Assembly (NCBI GenBank): GCA_963752965.1
Contig: CAVWAJ010000016.1
Span: 186,001 to 250,000, forward strand
Origin: QHXW01 sp963752965
GTDB taxonomy: Bacteria > Acidobacteriota > Terriglobia > Bryobacterales > Bryobacteraceae
Direction of reading: 5' to 3'
Length of the DNA stretch: 64,000 nucleotides
Part shown: piece after piece, positions 1-9,038 of the stretch
Layout of the letters: the number at the start of each line of letters is the position of its first letter
Numbering within the stretch: the first letter of the stretch is position 1
Translations under genes and position numbers: made by a program
The notes under the pieces: generated by a model
What the model was told of the DNA's origin: nothing
Seen by the model: the letters and a program-made list of their open reading frames with translations, nothing else
The model's database searches: none

Positions 1-2043
1 ATCGAGCGCACGGTCGAGAGCCGCCACCGCACGCTTGGCATCGGCCTTCGCCGCCGCAGTCTGGGCCGCTTGCAGCGCCGTGTTGATACGCGCGAGGTCC
101 AGCAGCATCTCAATGTTTTGCCGGTAAAGCTGGGCGATTCCAATGTAAAGCTCCAGGTTGTAGCGGTTGAACTGGACCTGCTGGAGATCTTGGTGCAGCC
201 GGTCCAGCAGTTCGTCGTTATCAGCGAGGAAACGGCCGGCCAGTTGCAAACGCCGCTGGCTCAGCGAAGCCCAGTCGTAACTCATTGTGAGAGCACCCGC
301 CGAAGGCACCGAAGGCAACGGCAGCGTCTGGTCCTCGGCCGGTTGTGGCGGATGGTTGATGCGATCCCAGTCACCCCAGATCGGCGTGCGCGTATCGGAA
401 GCCACGGTCTCCCAGCTCTCCTTCCAAAACTGCCCCTGTTCACTCAGCAGTTGGTAAACGCGGCCCATGCTGCTCGCGCCAGGCCCGTAGAAGAGCGGAT
501 AGAACAGGTTCATGAGCTCCTGCTCGCCGGCAGCCTTGGGGTGCCACGCGGCCGCTGAGCCCGTCGCATAGCCCAGCCACATCACCTCGGGATGAATTCC
601 CGTGTCCGCCCAGCCGGCGACAAACGTTCCCATCAAGTCGGCGTTTTTCCGTGCCGGTGCGTTCTCGATCGTGTCGAGCATCTGGCCCACGTAACCGGGA
701 CCGTATTCCACTACTCCGTAGGCCCCGCCGGAACCGCTGGGAATGTGGTCCTCCAGGGGCAGCATGTAATAGTTCGAGAACAGGAACTCCTTCCAGCCCA
801 CCGTGGAAGTGAAGATCGTTTGCCGGATGCCGTGCGCCTTGAAAACGGGATCAAATTCCGGCCCATAGACCTCGCCGTTCACCATGTGGCTGGGCAGCGA
901 AGCGATGTCGTCGGGCTTCATGGGGTACTCGCCCCAGAACAGCACGGTGCGGCCTCGGTCATGCAGGTAACCGGCCGTCTTGGTCACGAACTCTGCCAGC
1001 AGTTTGCCGACACTACCTTTTTCTTTCGCGGCATCCGCTTCATTGCACTGGTCATTTTTCGCGAGCCCGACGTAATATGCCTCGTCGGTGGAGAGCACAA
1101 AGTACTTCCCGCCCTTGTTGGCGTCCAGCAGATCCTGGAACATTCCTTCGTACAGCTTGTAGGTTTCCGGATTGGTTGCGCAGGCCTCGTAGTTACTTTC
1201 CGGATACTCGCGCAGAGCCGCGTATTCCGGGTGCTTCAGGATGAAGGCGATGTGGGCGGGCCCGTCCAGATAGGGGATCACCTGGATGTGGTACTTCAGG
1301 CCGTAATCGGTGAGCTCTTGCAACTCGGCGGGAGAAAGTGCGTAGGGTTCAACCAGCGGCGCCGCGCTCTTGTATTGGAAATGGCCCTCCAGTTTGATGG
1401 AGAACCCGTTGATCTTATAGAAAGACGCCTGGCGCAGCGCTTGCTTCAGGATGGGCAGAGGCTCCAGGTGATGAGCATCGTCCCAGTAGATGATGCGCAT
1501 TTCAAGATCGGGCCAATCGGTGATCTCGCCCTCCGGCACCAAAAACCGGCCAGCGCTCGGCTTGATCAACTGCACCAGTGTCTGCACTCCGTAGAACAGG
1601 CCCGGCGCTGCATTAGCCGTCACGCGGATTTCCCGCGGCGCCAGCGTGAGCCGGTACGCCTGTTCCGCGATAGCGTCGCTGTTGTTGTCGGTGGCTCCGT
1701 CGATGGTGACGGATTTTGGGGCCACCGCCAGCCGGATCACGCCTCGGCCCGCACCTGCCTCGGCAAGACGCAGGCCAAATCGTTCACTCAACAGCTCTTT
1801 CAACGACTGAACCGCGACGTCGTCCGCCTTCACCCCGCGTTCCACAACAACCTGCCATCCGTCCGCCAACGCAAAATCGTTCGGCCCCAACGTCACCTTT
1901 TGCGGAATCGGCAGAACGGTGTAGCCGCGTGACGTCAATGGGGAAACGGTATCGGCCAGCAGGGGATGTACCCCAATGAGCAAAAGTAGAGCGGCTAGCG
2001 CGGCCATGCTTCGTCCGCGCGCGAGGACGTCAAATCGAATCAT
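1..2043 (-). CDS. GH20-family beta-N-acetylhexosaminidase-like glycosidase (C-terminus cut by window edge)
   Basis: A secreted glycoside hydrolase expected to release N-acetylhexosamine residues from glycans. The frame is open for 681 codons and leaves the window without a stop, so the C-terminus is missing. A hydrophobic signal peptide covers about residues 13-31. Residues 40-165 resemble the GH20b N-terminal alpha/beta domain (FYGVQTLVQLI near 150-160). The catalytic barrel begins near residue 175 and carries an Asp-Glu pair in STDEAYYV (D320, E321), where GH20 enzymes keep their catalytic DE pair. The region after about residue 550 is predicted helical. The start is the ATG at 2043; a second Met lies at residue 13. 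It begins 28 bases after the stop of the ABC ATPase gene on the same strand, so the two may be co-transcribed. Family assignment is fairly secure; the exact substrate is not known. Confidence 0.8.
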   Translation of the reverse strand, partial: MIRFDVLARGRSMAALAALLLLIGVHPLLADTVSPLTSRGYTVLPIPQKVTLGPNDFALADGWQVVVERGVKADDVAVQSLKELLSERFGLRLAEAGAGRGVIRLAVAPKSVTIDGATDNNSDAIAEQAYRLTLAPREIRVTANAAPGLFYGVQTLVQLIKPSAGRFLVPEGEITDWPDLEMRIIYWDDAHHLEPLPILKQALRQASFYKINGFSIKLEGHFQYKSAAPLVEPYALSPAELQELTDYGLKYHIQVIPYLDGPAHIAFILKHPEYAALREYPESNYEACATNPETYKLYEGMFQDLLDANKGGKYFVLSTDEAYYVGLAKNDQCNEADAAKEKGSVGKLLAEFVTKTAGYLHDRGRTVLFWGEYPMKPDDIASLPSHMVNGEVYGPEFDPVFKAHGIRQTIFTSTVGWKEFLFSNYYMLPLEDHIPSGSGGAYGVVEYGPGYVGQMLDTIENAPARKNADLMGTFVAGWADTGIHPEVMWLGYATGSAAAWHPKAAGEQELMNLFYPLFYGPGASSMGRVYQLLSEQGQFWKESWETVASDTRTPIWGDWDRINHPPQPAEDQTLPLPSVPSAGALTMSYDWASLSQRRLQLAGRFLADNDELLDRLHQDLQQVQFNRYNLELYIGIAQLYRQNIEMLLDLARINTALQAAQTAAAKADAKRAVAALDRALD

Positions 2044-2071
2044 CGGCGTTGTCCTTTACGTAATAGAAAGC

Positions 2072-2815
2072 TTAGAGACTTACCGCGGGCACGCGGGCAC
2101 CGGCTTCGTAGGCCGCGACGACCTCCGCTGCTTCGCCGTCCATCGCCAGTTCCCCTTGATTCAGCCACAGCGCGCGCTCGCAGAGTTGTTGTACCACTCC
2201 GGTGGAATGCGAGACAAATAGCAGCGTCCTGCCTTGCCGCTTAAACTCCATGATCTTCTCCATGCATTTTGCCTGGAACGCCTGATCGCCCACGGCGAGA
2301 ACCTCGTCAATGATGAGAAGATCCGGATCGACATGGACGGCCACGGAAAATGCGAGCCGCATGGTCATACCCGAAGAATAGGTCCGCAACGGTTCGTCGA
2401 TGAATTCGCCAATCTCCGAGAACTCGACGATGGCGTCAAAGGCTTGAGCTGTTTTCGCGGCCGACAAGCCCAGTAAGGCAGCGTTCATCTCAACGTTCTC
2501 GGCGCCGGTCAAATCGGGATGAAAGCCGGCGCCCATTTGCAGCAGAGCAGCCACCCGTCCATTCACAGTTACCGTGCCTGTATCAGGTGGACAGAGGCCC
2601 GCCACCAGACTTAACAAGGTGCTTTTGCCGGCTCCGTTCGAACCCACGATACCCACCGTCTGTCCGCGCGGGATACGGAACGAAATGTCTCGCAAGGCTA
2701 CAAACCGCTGCTTATTTCTCCGCTTGATCAGGCGCGCGAGATGGCCGCGCATGAGCATTCGCTGCGCGTTCATGGAAAACGTTTTGGTGACCGAGACGAA
2801 ACTGACGGCGTCCAT
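2072..2815 (-). CDS. ABC transporter ATP-binding protein, polysaccharide-export (Wzt/KpsT/TagH) type
   Basis: Cytoplasmic ATPase subunit of the kind that energises export of lipid-linked polysaccharide, O-antigen or teichoic acid. It has Walker A GSNGAGKS (residues 58-65), signature YSSGM, Walker B LLIIDEVLAVGD and the switch-histidine region LLFVSHS. The 247-residue length and the N-terminal stretch before the first beta strand fit KpsT/TagH/Wzt proteins without an extended sugar-binding tail. The two-membrane-segment permease normally encoded beside it is not in the window, neither in the 203 bases upstream nor in the downstream glycosidase gene, so it is an orphan here. The ATPase assignment is certain; the polysaccharide substrate is an inference from family resemblance. 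Confidence 0.85.
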   Translation of the reverse strand: MDAVSFVSVTKTFSMNAQRMLMRGHLARLIKRRNKQRFVALRDISFRIPRGQTVGIVGSNGAGKSTLLSLVAGLCPPDTGTVTVNGRVAALLQMGAGFHPDLTGAENVEMNAALLGLSAAKTAQAFDAIVEFSEIGEFIDEPLRTYSSGMTMRLAFSVAVHVDPDLLIIDEVLAVGDQAFQAKCMEKIMEFKRQGRTLLFVSHSTGVVQQLCERALWLNQGELAMDGEAAEVVAAYEAGARVPAVSL

Positions 2816-3018
2816 GGCTCAGCGGCAATCGTGAAAGAGGCGATTCATTTCCTGCGACATCAATGCGCTGCCTTATGAAGACTGACGTGTACGAACGGAT
2901 GATCGTGGGCGGCGCTGCATTAAGCTCAATTTTGTAATTCAGCTTACCATAGGCCTTCTGCCGCAGGAGCGGATCCCCCGTCCACGCGCGTACCTTAATA
3001 TATAGGCAGAAATCCTCG

Positions 3019-4473
3019 ATGCACGAGCTACAGAAAACACGACGGCACTTCCTTTCGGATATCGCGATTGGGACCGGCCTTTTATCGGGGGGTTGCAGTC
3101 GCGATACGGGATCGCGAGAAGCTGCGCCACCTGGGGAGCTCACCGCACCGGCCGGCGCTGCGGACGTCACGCTGCGTATTGGTCCGGCGCTGGTGGATAT
3201 CGCCAAGGACCACACCATCAGCACGATCGGATACAACGGGTCAGCGCCCGCGCCACTCATTCGACTTCGAGAAGGCGTAGCGGTGACCGTGGATCTCGTC
3301 AATGACACGGAGGCCCCAGAGTTCGTGCATTGGCATGGGCAGATTATCCCCGCGGATGTGGACGGGGCGGAAGAGGAGAAGAGCCTCGTGGTTCCGGCTC
3401 GCGGCCGCCTGCGTTATCGTCTAACGCCGCAGCCTTCCGGTGCTCGGTTCGTGCATTCGCACGTGATGCCCATGTCTGACCTGAGCAGGGGCACTTATAG
3501 CGGGCAGTTCGCCTTTGTGTACATCGAGCCGAAAAACAATCCAGGCCTGTATGATCAAGAAATTTTCCTGGCGGCGCATGAATGGGAACCGTACTTCACA
3601 ACAGCGGAGGACGAGGAAGACGACGCCGGGCCTCCCCAACGCTCCACGGCGGCAAAGAAGGACGAGACGCCGAACGGCTGGGAGATTGGATATCAGCGCT
3701 TCACGATCAACGGGAAATGCCTGGGGCACGGCGATCCCGTGCGCGTCAAACAGGGCCAGCGCGTCTTGTTTCACTTTCTCAACGCCAGTGCCACCGAGAA
3801 CATCAAGCTGGCGCTCGCGGGCCATCGGTTCCAGGTCGTCGGCCTGGATGGGAATCCGGTGCCGCATCCACAATATGCGGAAGTGCTGGAGCTGGGCACA
3901 GCGGAACGTATCGATGCCGTGGTCGAGATGAAGAATCCAGGAGTCTGGATTCTCGGAACTCCCAAGGATGACGATCGCAAGAACGGCATGGGAATCGTGG
4001 TCGAGTATGCCAACAAGAGCGGTGCTGCGCGTTGGATCAAGCAACCAAAAACGACCTGGGATTACACGGCTTTTGGCGACAACCGGCCGGCTGCGAAGCC
4101 CAACGAAGTGATCCCTCTTGTCTTTGGCAAGATCAACGGCGGCACCGGGGGGTTCAACCGCTGGACCGTCAATGGCAAGAGCTACGAGGCGAAGGATGAA
4201 CCGCGACTGCTCAGAAAGGGCACGCGCTATCGACTGGTCTTCGACAACCAGACTGACGACGCGCATCCCGTCCATCTGCATCGCAACAGTTTTGAGCTCA
4301 CCAATGTCTACGGAAAGCCGACAGCAGGGGTGATGAAGGATGTCGTGCTGGTGAAGGGTTTCCGGAAAATCGAAGCCGATTTCACGCCGGCATTGGACGG
4401 CTTGACGCTGTTCCATTGCCATCAGCAGCTTCACATGGATTACGGTTTCAAGCTGCTGTTCAATGTGGTCTAG
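3019..4473 (+). CDS. Tat-exported multicopper oxidase (laccase/nitrite-reductase-like fold)
   Basis: Extracytoplasmic copper oxidase that couples substrate oxidation to oxygen reduction. The N-terminus has twin arginines (R8, R9 in KTRRHFL) followed by a lipobox-like LLSGGC ending at C26, suggesting Tat export and possible lipid anchoring. All four copper-ligand motifs are present: HWH (104-106), HSH (146-148), HPVHLH near residue 420, and HCHQQLH (466-472). The residue ten after the blue-copper Cys (C467) is Phe477 rather than Met, which in this superfamily usually goes with a high redox potential. An acidic, low-complexity insert lies near residues 193-215. A TAATATATA stretch about 15 bases before the ATG could serve as -10. 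Substrate (metal ion or phenolic) cannot be read from the sequence. Confidence 0.9.
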   Translation: MHELQKTRRHFLSDIAIGTGLLSGGCSRDTGSREAAPPGELTAPAGAADVTLRIGPALVDIAKDHTISTIGYNGSAPAPLIRLREGVAVTVDLVNDTEAPEFVHWHGQIIPADVDGAEEEKSLVVPARGRLRYRLTPQPSGARFVHSHVMPMSDLSRGTYSGQFAFVYIEPKNNPGLYDQEIFLAAHEWEPYFTTAEDEEDDAGPPQRSTAAKKDETPNGWEIGYQRFTINGKCLGHGDPVRVKQGQRVLFHFLNASATENIKLALAGHRFQVVGLDGNPVPHPQYAEVLELGTAERIDAVVEMKNPGVWILGTPKDDDRKNGMGIVVEYANKSGAARWIKQPKTTWDYTAFGDNRPAAKPNEVIPLVFGKINGGTGGFNRWTVNGKSYEAKDEPRLLRKGTRYRLVFDNQTDDAHPVHLHRNSFELTNVYGKPTAGVMKDVVLVKGFRKIEADFTPALDGLTLFHCHQQLHMDYGFKLLFNVV

Positions 4474-4511
4474 GTGGCTTTTGCAATGTGTTAGATTAAG
4501 CGCAGCCTCTT

Positions 4512-5444
4512 ATGCATAAGCTACTGCGGCTGCTGTTCCTCGTTCCGGCATTTGCCGGCGATGCGCAGTTCAATGGGCGATGGGACATCACGGTGCCCCA
4601 GGAGGCCCGCGCGCGCGCCTGGTGGCTGGAGATCGCCGGGGCCGGGACACCTTCACTCAAAGGCAAGTTCGTCGGCTTCCCTGGCGGCGATATGAACGAT
4701 ATCCCGCAGCTCACTATTCAGGACGGAGAGCTGCGCTTCAGTTTCGACTCCAAGGATCGAAGCGGCCAGCCGGTGCATCGCGATTACCGCGCGCACCTTA
4801 CGCCGGAGGGCAAGCTCGCCGGCGAGATGCGATCCTCGGATGGCCCAGTGTTGCAGTGGACCGGCGTCGCCGCACCTGCTATTACGGACAAAGATGACGG
4901 CACCTGGCACGACGGCGCGCCGGTCGAGTTATTCAACCATAAAGACCTTTCGGGCTGGCAGGGGCTGATCTCAAATCTGCCTCTCGGCTGGACTGTCAAG
5001 GATGACGCCATGGGAAACGCCGCCGGCGCCAATAACCTGGTGTCCAGTGAGTCGTTCTGGAATTTCAAGCTGCACGCCGAGTATCGCGTCGGCAAGGGCA
5101 GCAACAGCGGAATCGGACTGCGCGGCCGCTACGAGGTGCAGATCCTCGAGGACTACGGAAAACCGCCGAACAAACACAGCAATGGCGCCCTTTATAGCCG
5201 CATCGCTCCTGCCGTAAACGCCAGCAAGCCGCCGGGAGAGTGGCAGTCGTACGATATCCGGCTGATTGGACGCACGGTAACGGTGGTGCTAAACGATCAG
5301 AAAGTGATCGACAAACAGGAAATCGAAGGCCTCACTGCGATTGCCGGCAACGCCGACGAGGGCAAGCCCGGTCCCATCATCCTGCAAGGCGACCACGGCC
5401 CCGTCGAGTTTCGCAAGATTCTCCTGACTCCGCTAATCCGATAG
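4512..5444 (+). CDS. Secreted DUF1080 (3-keto-disaccharide hydrolase-like) protein
   Basis: A 310-residue exported protein. A short signal peptide ends near residue 17 (LVPAFAGDA). The N-terminal 125 residues form a beta-rich region with no family I recognise. From about residue 137 (LFNHKDLSGW) to the end (LQGDHGPVEFRKI) it matches the DUF1080 domain, a concanavalin-like beta sandwich; members of that family act on 3-keto-glycosides or bind carbohydrate. It lies 38 bases after the multicopper oxidase and is followed 13 bases later by the aldolase gene, so the three may form one unit. The domain call is secure; the enzymatic role is inferred from family knowledge. Confidence 0.85.
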   Translation: MHKLLRLLFLVPAFAGDAQFNGRWDITVPQEARARAWWLEIAGAGTPSLKGKFVGFPGGDMNDIPQLTIQDGELRFSFDSKDRSGQPVHRDYRAHLTPEGKLAGEMRSSDGPVLQWTGVAAPAITDKDDGTWHDGAPVELFNHKDLSGWQGLISNLPLGWTVKDDAMGNAAGANNLVSSESFWNFKLHAEYRVGKGSNSGIGLRGRYEVQILEDYGKPPNKHSNGALYSRIAPAVNASKPPGEWQSYDIRLIGRTVTVVLNDQKVIDKQEIEGLTAIAGNADEGKPGPIILQGDHGPVEFRKILLTPLIR

Positions 5445-5457
5445 CCCCTGGCCTGTG

Positions 5458-6384
5458 ATGAATCCAGATACTTCTATTGGCGGTGTTTTCGTAGCCGCCG
5501 TCACGCCGCATCGCGAGAAGACCTATGAGGCCGATGTGGGCGCCACGCTGGATCTCGTGGACTTTCTCGCCGCCGCGGGAGTGGACGGGATCGCTTTGCT
5601 GGGCTCGACCGGCGAGTTTCTGCACCTCGCTTTCGAGGACCGCATGCGCCTCGTGCAGTTGGTCGTAAAGCGCAGCCGTGTGCCCGTGCTGGTTGGGGTC
5701 GCGCACTCGACACTCGACGGCGCCATCGAACTGGGCCGGGACGCCGCGTCAGCCGGAGCGGAAGGACTGCTTCTCATGCCGCCGTACTTCTTCCGTTACG
5801 GCCAGGAAGAGATCCACGAATTCTACCTGCAATTCGCCGCGGCCCTGGGTGGAGCGGCACGCATTTTTCTCTACAATATTCCGGCGTTCACCAATGAAAT
5901 CCCCGTGGAGACAGCAGTTTCCCTGCTCCGGACCGGCCTGTTCGCAGGTATCAAGGATTCCGGTGGCCAGTACGGCTTTTTCGAGCGTTTGGTCGCCATT
6001 TCCCAGCAGAAGCCTTTCACTTTGCTGATCGGCAATGACCGCATCTATACGCGCGCGCGGCCGCAAGGCGCGCACGGCATCGTTTCCGGCGTGGCATGCG
6101 CGGCGCCGGAGCTGCTGGTGGCGCTCGATCACGCAATCGCCAAAAATCTTTCCGCCCAGATCGAACGCCTGGATGCGAGGTTGCAGGAGTTCATCGCCTG
6201 GCACGACCGGTTTCCGACACCGGTCGTGATCAAAACCGCGGTAAGCGAGCGGGGATTGAAGATCGGACCGCTTGCATCGCCGCTTGGTCCGGCTGCGCAG
6301 AAGCGGTTGGAAGAGTTTCGCGAGTGGTTCCGGGCGTGGTTGCCTGATGTGCAGCGGGAGGCCGCAAATCCACTCGATCGGTAG
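5458..6384 (+). CDS. DapA/NanA-family aldolase or dehydratase
   Basis: A class I, Schiff-base-forming enzyme of the dihydrodipicolinate synthase superfamily, which acts on pyruvate or 2-oxo acids. It shows GSTGEF near residue 45 (substrate-carboxylate loop), the Tyr in FLYNIP and the Schiff-base Lys in GIKDSGG near residue 165. At 308 residues it has the usual family length. A GTG lies directly before the ATG chosen here (5458), so the start could be three bases earlier. It sits behind a DUF1080 gene rather than in a lysine operon, so a sugar-acid role (KDG-type aldolase or 5-dehydro-4-deoxyglucarate dehydratase) is at least as likely as lysine synthesis. Confidence 0.85.
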   Translation: MNPDTSIGGVFVAAVTPHREKTYEADVGATLDLVDFLAAAGVDGIALLGSTGEFLHLAFEDRMRLVQLVVKRSRVPVLVGVAHSTLDGAIELGRDAASAGAEGLLLMPPYFFRYGQEEIHEFYLQFAAALGGAARIFLYNIPAFTNEIPVETAVSLLRTGLFAGIKDSGGQYGFFERLVAISQQKPFTLLIGNDRIYTRARPQGAHGIVSGVACAAPELLVALDHAIAKNLSAQIERLDARLQEFIAWHDRFPTPVVIKTAVSERGLKIGPLASPLGPAAQKRLEEFREWFRAWLPDVQREAANPLDR

Positions 6385-6387
6385 TAC

Positions 6388-6393
6388 TAAAAT
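6388..6393 (+). promoter_or_regulatory. -10 hexamer TAAAAT, six bases before a TTG start
   Basis: TAAAAT ends exactly six bases before the TTG start of the PLP decarboxylase, which would put transcription start on the start codon itself (leaderless mRNA). No convincing -35 element is seen 17 bases upstream. This is a motif match only. Confidence 0.45.
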
Positions 6394-6399
6394 AGACCA

Positions 6400-7779
6400 T
6401 TGTCCCCCGAAGAATTCCGCAAATTCGCACACGAGGCCGTGGATTGGATGGCCGACTATCTCGCCCAGGCGCACAGCTACCCCGTTCTGCCACGGACAAA
6501 ACCCGGTGAGTTGATCGACGCACTGCCGCTGTTGGGTCCCGAACGCGGCGAGCCGATGGCCGCAATCCTCGAAGACTTCCGCCGCATAATCGTCCCCGCC
6601 GCCACGCACTGGAACCATCCTGGCTTCATGGCTTACTTCGCGACCTCTGCTTCCGGCCCGGGGATTCTGGGTGAGATGCTGGCCGCGGCTCTGAACATGA
6701 ACGGCATGTTGTGGAAGACGTCTCCAGCCGTGGTCGAACTCGAGCAGGTGGCGCTCGATTGGCTCCGCCGCTGGGTTGGACTACCCGAGCCTTTGTTCGG
6801 CATCATCTTTGACACCGCTTCCACCAGCAGCATGCACGCAATCGCCGCCGCGCGCGAGAGGATCGCGCCCGAGGTGCGCACCGAGGGAGCCGGCGCGGGG
6901 CTGGTGCTGTACACTTCCGAACAATCGCACTCCTCCATCGAGAAGGGCGCCATTTCCATCGGTATTGGCCAGAAGAACGTGCGCAAGATTCCCGTGGATG
7001 CCGACTACCGCATGCGCCCCGATGCGCTCGCCGCCGCAATCGAGCAGGACCGCGCAGCCGGGCTACGGCCATTCTGCGTGGTCGCGACGGTGGGCACAAC
7101 GTCGACTACCAGCATCGATCCCGTCGAAGAAATCGCGGCGATCGCCGAGCGCCACAATCTCTGGCTGCATGTGGACGCAGCCTACGCGGGCGCCGCGGCC
7201 ATCGCACCGGAGTTCCAGCACATTCTCCGCGGCTGCGAACGCGCCGATTCGCTCGTGACCAATCCCCACAAGTGGCTGTTCACCCCGGTGGATATCAGCG
7301 TCCTGTACACGCGCCGGCCGGAGATTCTGCGCCGCGCCTTTTCGCTCGTGCCGGAATACCTGCGCACCGCCGACGATCCGCGCGCGGTGAACTATATGGA
7401 CTACGGCGTGCCTCTCGGGCGCCGCTTTCGCGCCTTGAAACTGTGGTTCGTGCTGCGCTACTACGGCCGCGAAGGCCTCGCCGAAATGATCCGCAAACAG
7501 ATCGGCTGGGCCCAGGAGCTTGCACAGCAGATCGACGCTCACCCGAATTTCGAGCGCACCGCCCCCACGCCGTTCTCCACCGTCTGTTTCCGCTGCAACG
7601 GTACTGACGAGGAGAACCGCCAAGTGCTGGAGCGTGTGAACGCCTCGGGCGAAATTTTCCTTTCGCACACCGTGCTCCGCGGCAAATACTCGCTGCGCCT
7701 CGCCATTGGCAATATGCAAACAACGCGCCAGCACGTACAAAAGGCCTGGGAGCTGGTGCAAGCCGGCGCGGGCCGATAA
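6400..7779 (+). CDS. Group II PLP-dependent decarboxylase (aromatic-L-amino-acid decarboxylase family)
   Basis: A pyridoxal-phosphate enzyme that removes the carboxyl group of an aromatic or related amino acid. The N-terminus SPEEFRKFAHEAVDWMADYL matches this family, which supports the TTG at 6400 as the real start although it is a rare codon. The cofactor Lys is in NPHKWLFTPVD and the ring-stacking/phosphate region includes HVDAAYAG. The 459-residue length is normal for group II decarboxylases. It follows the DapA-like gene by 15 bases, with a -10-like hexamer in the gap, so it may have its own leaderless transcript. Substrate (Phe, Tyr, Trp, DOPA) is not determined. Confidence 0.9.
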   Translation: MSPEEFRKFAHEAVDWMADYLAQAHSYPVLPRTKPGELIDALPLLGPERGEPMAAILEDFRRIIVPAATHWNHPGFMAYFATSASGPGILGEMLAAALNMNGMLWKTSPAVVELEQVALDWLRRWVGLPEPLFGIIFDTASTSSMHAIAAARERIAPEVRTEGAGAGLVLYTSEQSHSSIEKGAISIGIGQKNVRKIPVDADYRMRPDALAAAIEQDRAAGLRPFCVVATVGTTSTTSIDPVEEIAAIAERHNLWLHVDAAYAGAAAIAPEFQHILRGCERADSLVTNPHKWLFTPVDISVLYTRRPEILRRAFSLVPEYLRTADDPRAVNYMDYGVPLGRRFRALKLWFVLRYYGREGLAEMIRKQIGWAQELAQQIDAHPNFERTAPTPFSTVCFRCNGTDEENRQVLERVNASGEIFLSHTVLRGKYSLRLAIGNMQTTRQHVQKAWELVQAGAGR

Positions 7780-7814
7780 GGTAAGCTGGTTTAAGCATCT
7801 GGAAGAGGTCAGCC

Positions 7815-9038
7815 TTGCTCCGTTTCAACCCTTCGGCGTCTCAGTTCTCCGTGGTGATCGCGGTATGTCTATTTTCAGCCGGCTGCGGTTCGCAGTCCGC
7901 GCCGGCGCCGCAGATGCCGCCAGTTCCGGTCACTGTCGCCACCGCCACCGAGCGCGACATTCCCATCCAGTTACGGGTCATCGGCAACGTGGAAGCGTAC
8001 TCCTCTATTCCCGTCAAGGCGCAAATCGCTGGCGAACTGGTACGCATCCACTTCACCGAGGGCCAGGACGTCAAGAAAGGCGACCTGCTCTTCGAGATCG
8101 ATCGCCGGCCGTACGAGCAGGCGCTGCGCCAGGCCGAAGCCAATCTCAATCGCGACGTCGCTCAGGAAAAGCAGGCCGAGGCGAATCTGGCTCGCGACCA
8201 GGCGCAGGCCCAGAACGCGCGCACGCAGGCGGCCCGGTACAGCAAGCTCGCGTCGGAAGGCATCGTTTCCAAAGAGCAGAACGAGCAGATGCGGACCACT
8301 TCCAGCACGGACGAGGAAGCCGTTCGCGCCGACCAGGCCGCCATCGAAAGCGCCCGCGCGGCCGTGGGCGCTGACAAAGCCGCGGTCGAGACGGCTAACC
8401 TAAACCTCGAATATTGCGAGATCCGTTCTCCCATCAATGGACGCACCGGAAGCCTGCAAGTGAAGGTTGGGACGCTCATTAAGGCGCAGGCCGACACAGC
8501 GATGGTGACCATCAATCAGGTCTCGCCGGCGTATGTCACCTTCTCGGTTCCCGAAGGTCAGCTCACACAGATCCGCGGGTCCATGGCTCAGGGGCCTCTC
8601 GAAGTGGAAGCCCGCGCTCCCAACGATGCGAGCGGACCGGCGCGAGGGCAGCTCAGCTTCATCGACAACACCGTCGACAGCACCACCGGCGAAATCAAGC
8701 TGAAGGCCATGTTTCCCAACCAGGAGCGCAAGCTTTGGCCCGGGCAGTTTGTCAACGTAGTGTTGACCATTGGCAAGGACGCTAACGCCACGGTCGTTCC
8801 CTCGGAAGCCATTCAGACCGGCCAGCAGGGCCAGTACGCTTTCGTCGTGAAACAGGACCACACCGTGGAGAACCGTGTCGTGTCGATCGGCCGGACCATC
8901 GGCCGGGAAACGGTGATCACGAAAGGCATCGCGCCGGGTGAAACGGTAGTGACCGACGGCCAGCTCCGTCTGATTCCCGGCTTCAAAGTGGAGATTGTCA
9001 CTGGAAGCGGAGGCGCAACCGGAGGAGTGTCCCAGTGA
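7815..9038 (+). CDS. RND efflux periplasmic adaptor (membrane-fusion) lipoprotein
   Basis: The adaptor that links an inner-membrane RND pump to an outer-membrane channel. It starts at a TTG and has a lipoprotein signal ending in LFSAGC. It is followed by the first half of the lipoyl domain (VKAQIAGELVRIHFTEGQDVKKGDLLFEID), a long Ala/Glu/Gln-rich coiled coil (about residues 105-195), the second lipoyl half (YCEIRSPINGRTG) and a C-terminal beta-barrel and membrane-proximal domain. Its stop overlaps the start of the pump gene by four bases (GTGA), so the two are translationally coupled. No TolC-type channel is encoded nearby. Substrate is unknown; the HAE1/multidrug group is most likely. Confidence 0.92.
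   Translation: MLRFNPSASQFSVVIAVCLFSAGCGSQSAPAPQMPPVPVTVATATERDIPIQLRVIGNVEAYSSIPVKAQIAGELVRIHFTEGQDVKKGDLLFEIDRRPYEQALRQAEANLNRDVAQEKQAEANLARDQAQAQNARTQAARYSKLASEGIVSKEQNEQMRTTSSTDEEAVRADQAAIESARAAVGADKAAVETANLNLEYCEIRSPINGRTGSLQVKVGTLIKAQADTAMVTINQVSPAYVTFSVPEGQLTQIRGSMAQGPLEVEARAPNDASGPARGQLSFIDNTVDSTTGEIKLKAMFPNQERKLWPGQFVNVVLTIGKDANATVVPSEAIQTGQQGQYAFVVKQDHTVENRVVSIGRTIGRETVITKGIAPGETVVTDGQLRLIPGFKVEIVTGSGGATGGVSQ

Noticed and set aside
70..1932. Long open frames on the plus strand opposite the GH20-like gene
   Set aside because: They have no family similarity and mirror a well-supported minus-strand gene; long antisense frames are expected at this GC content.
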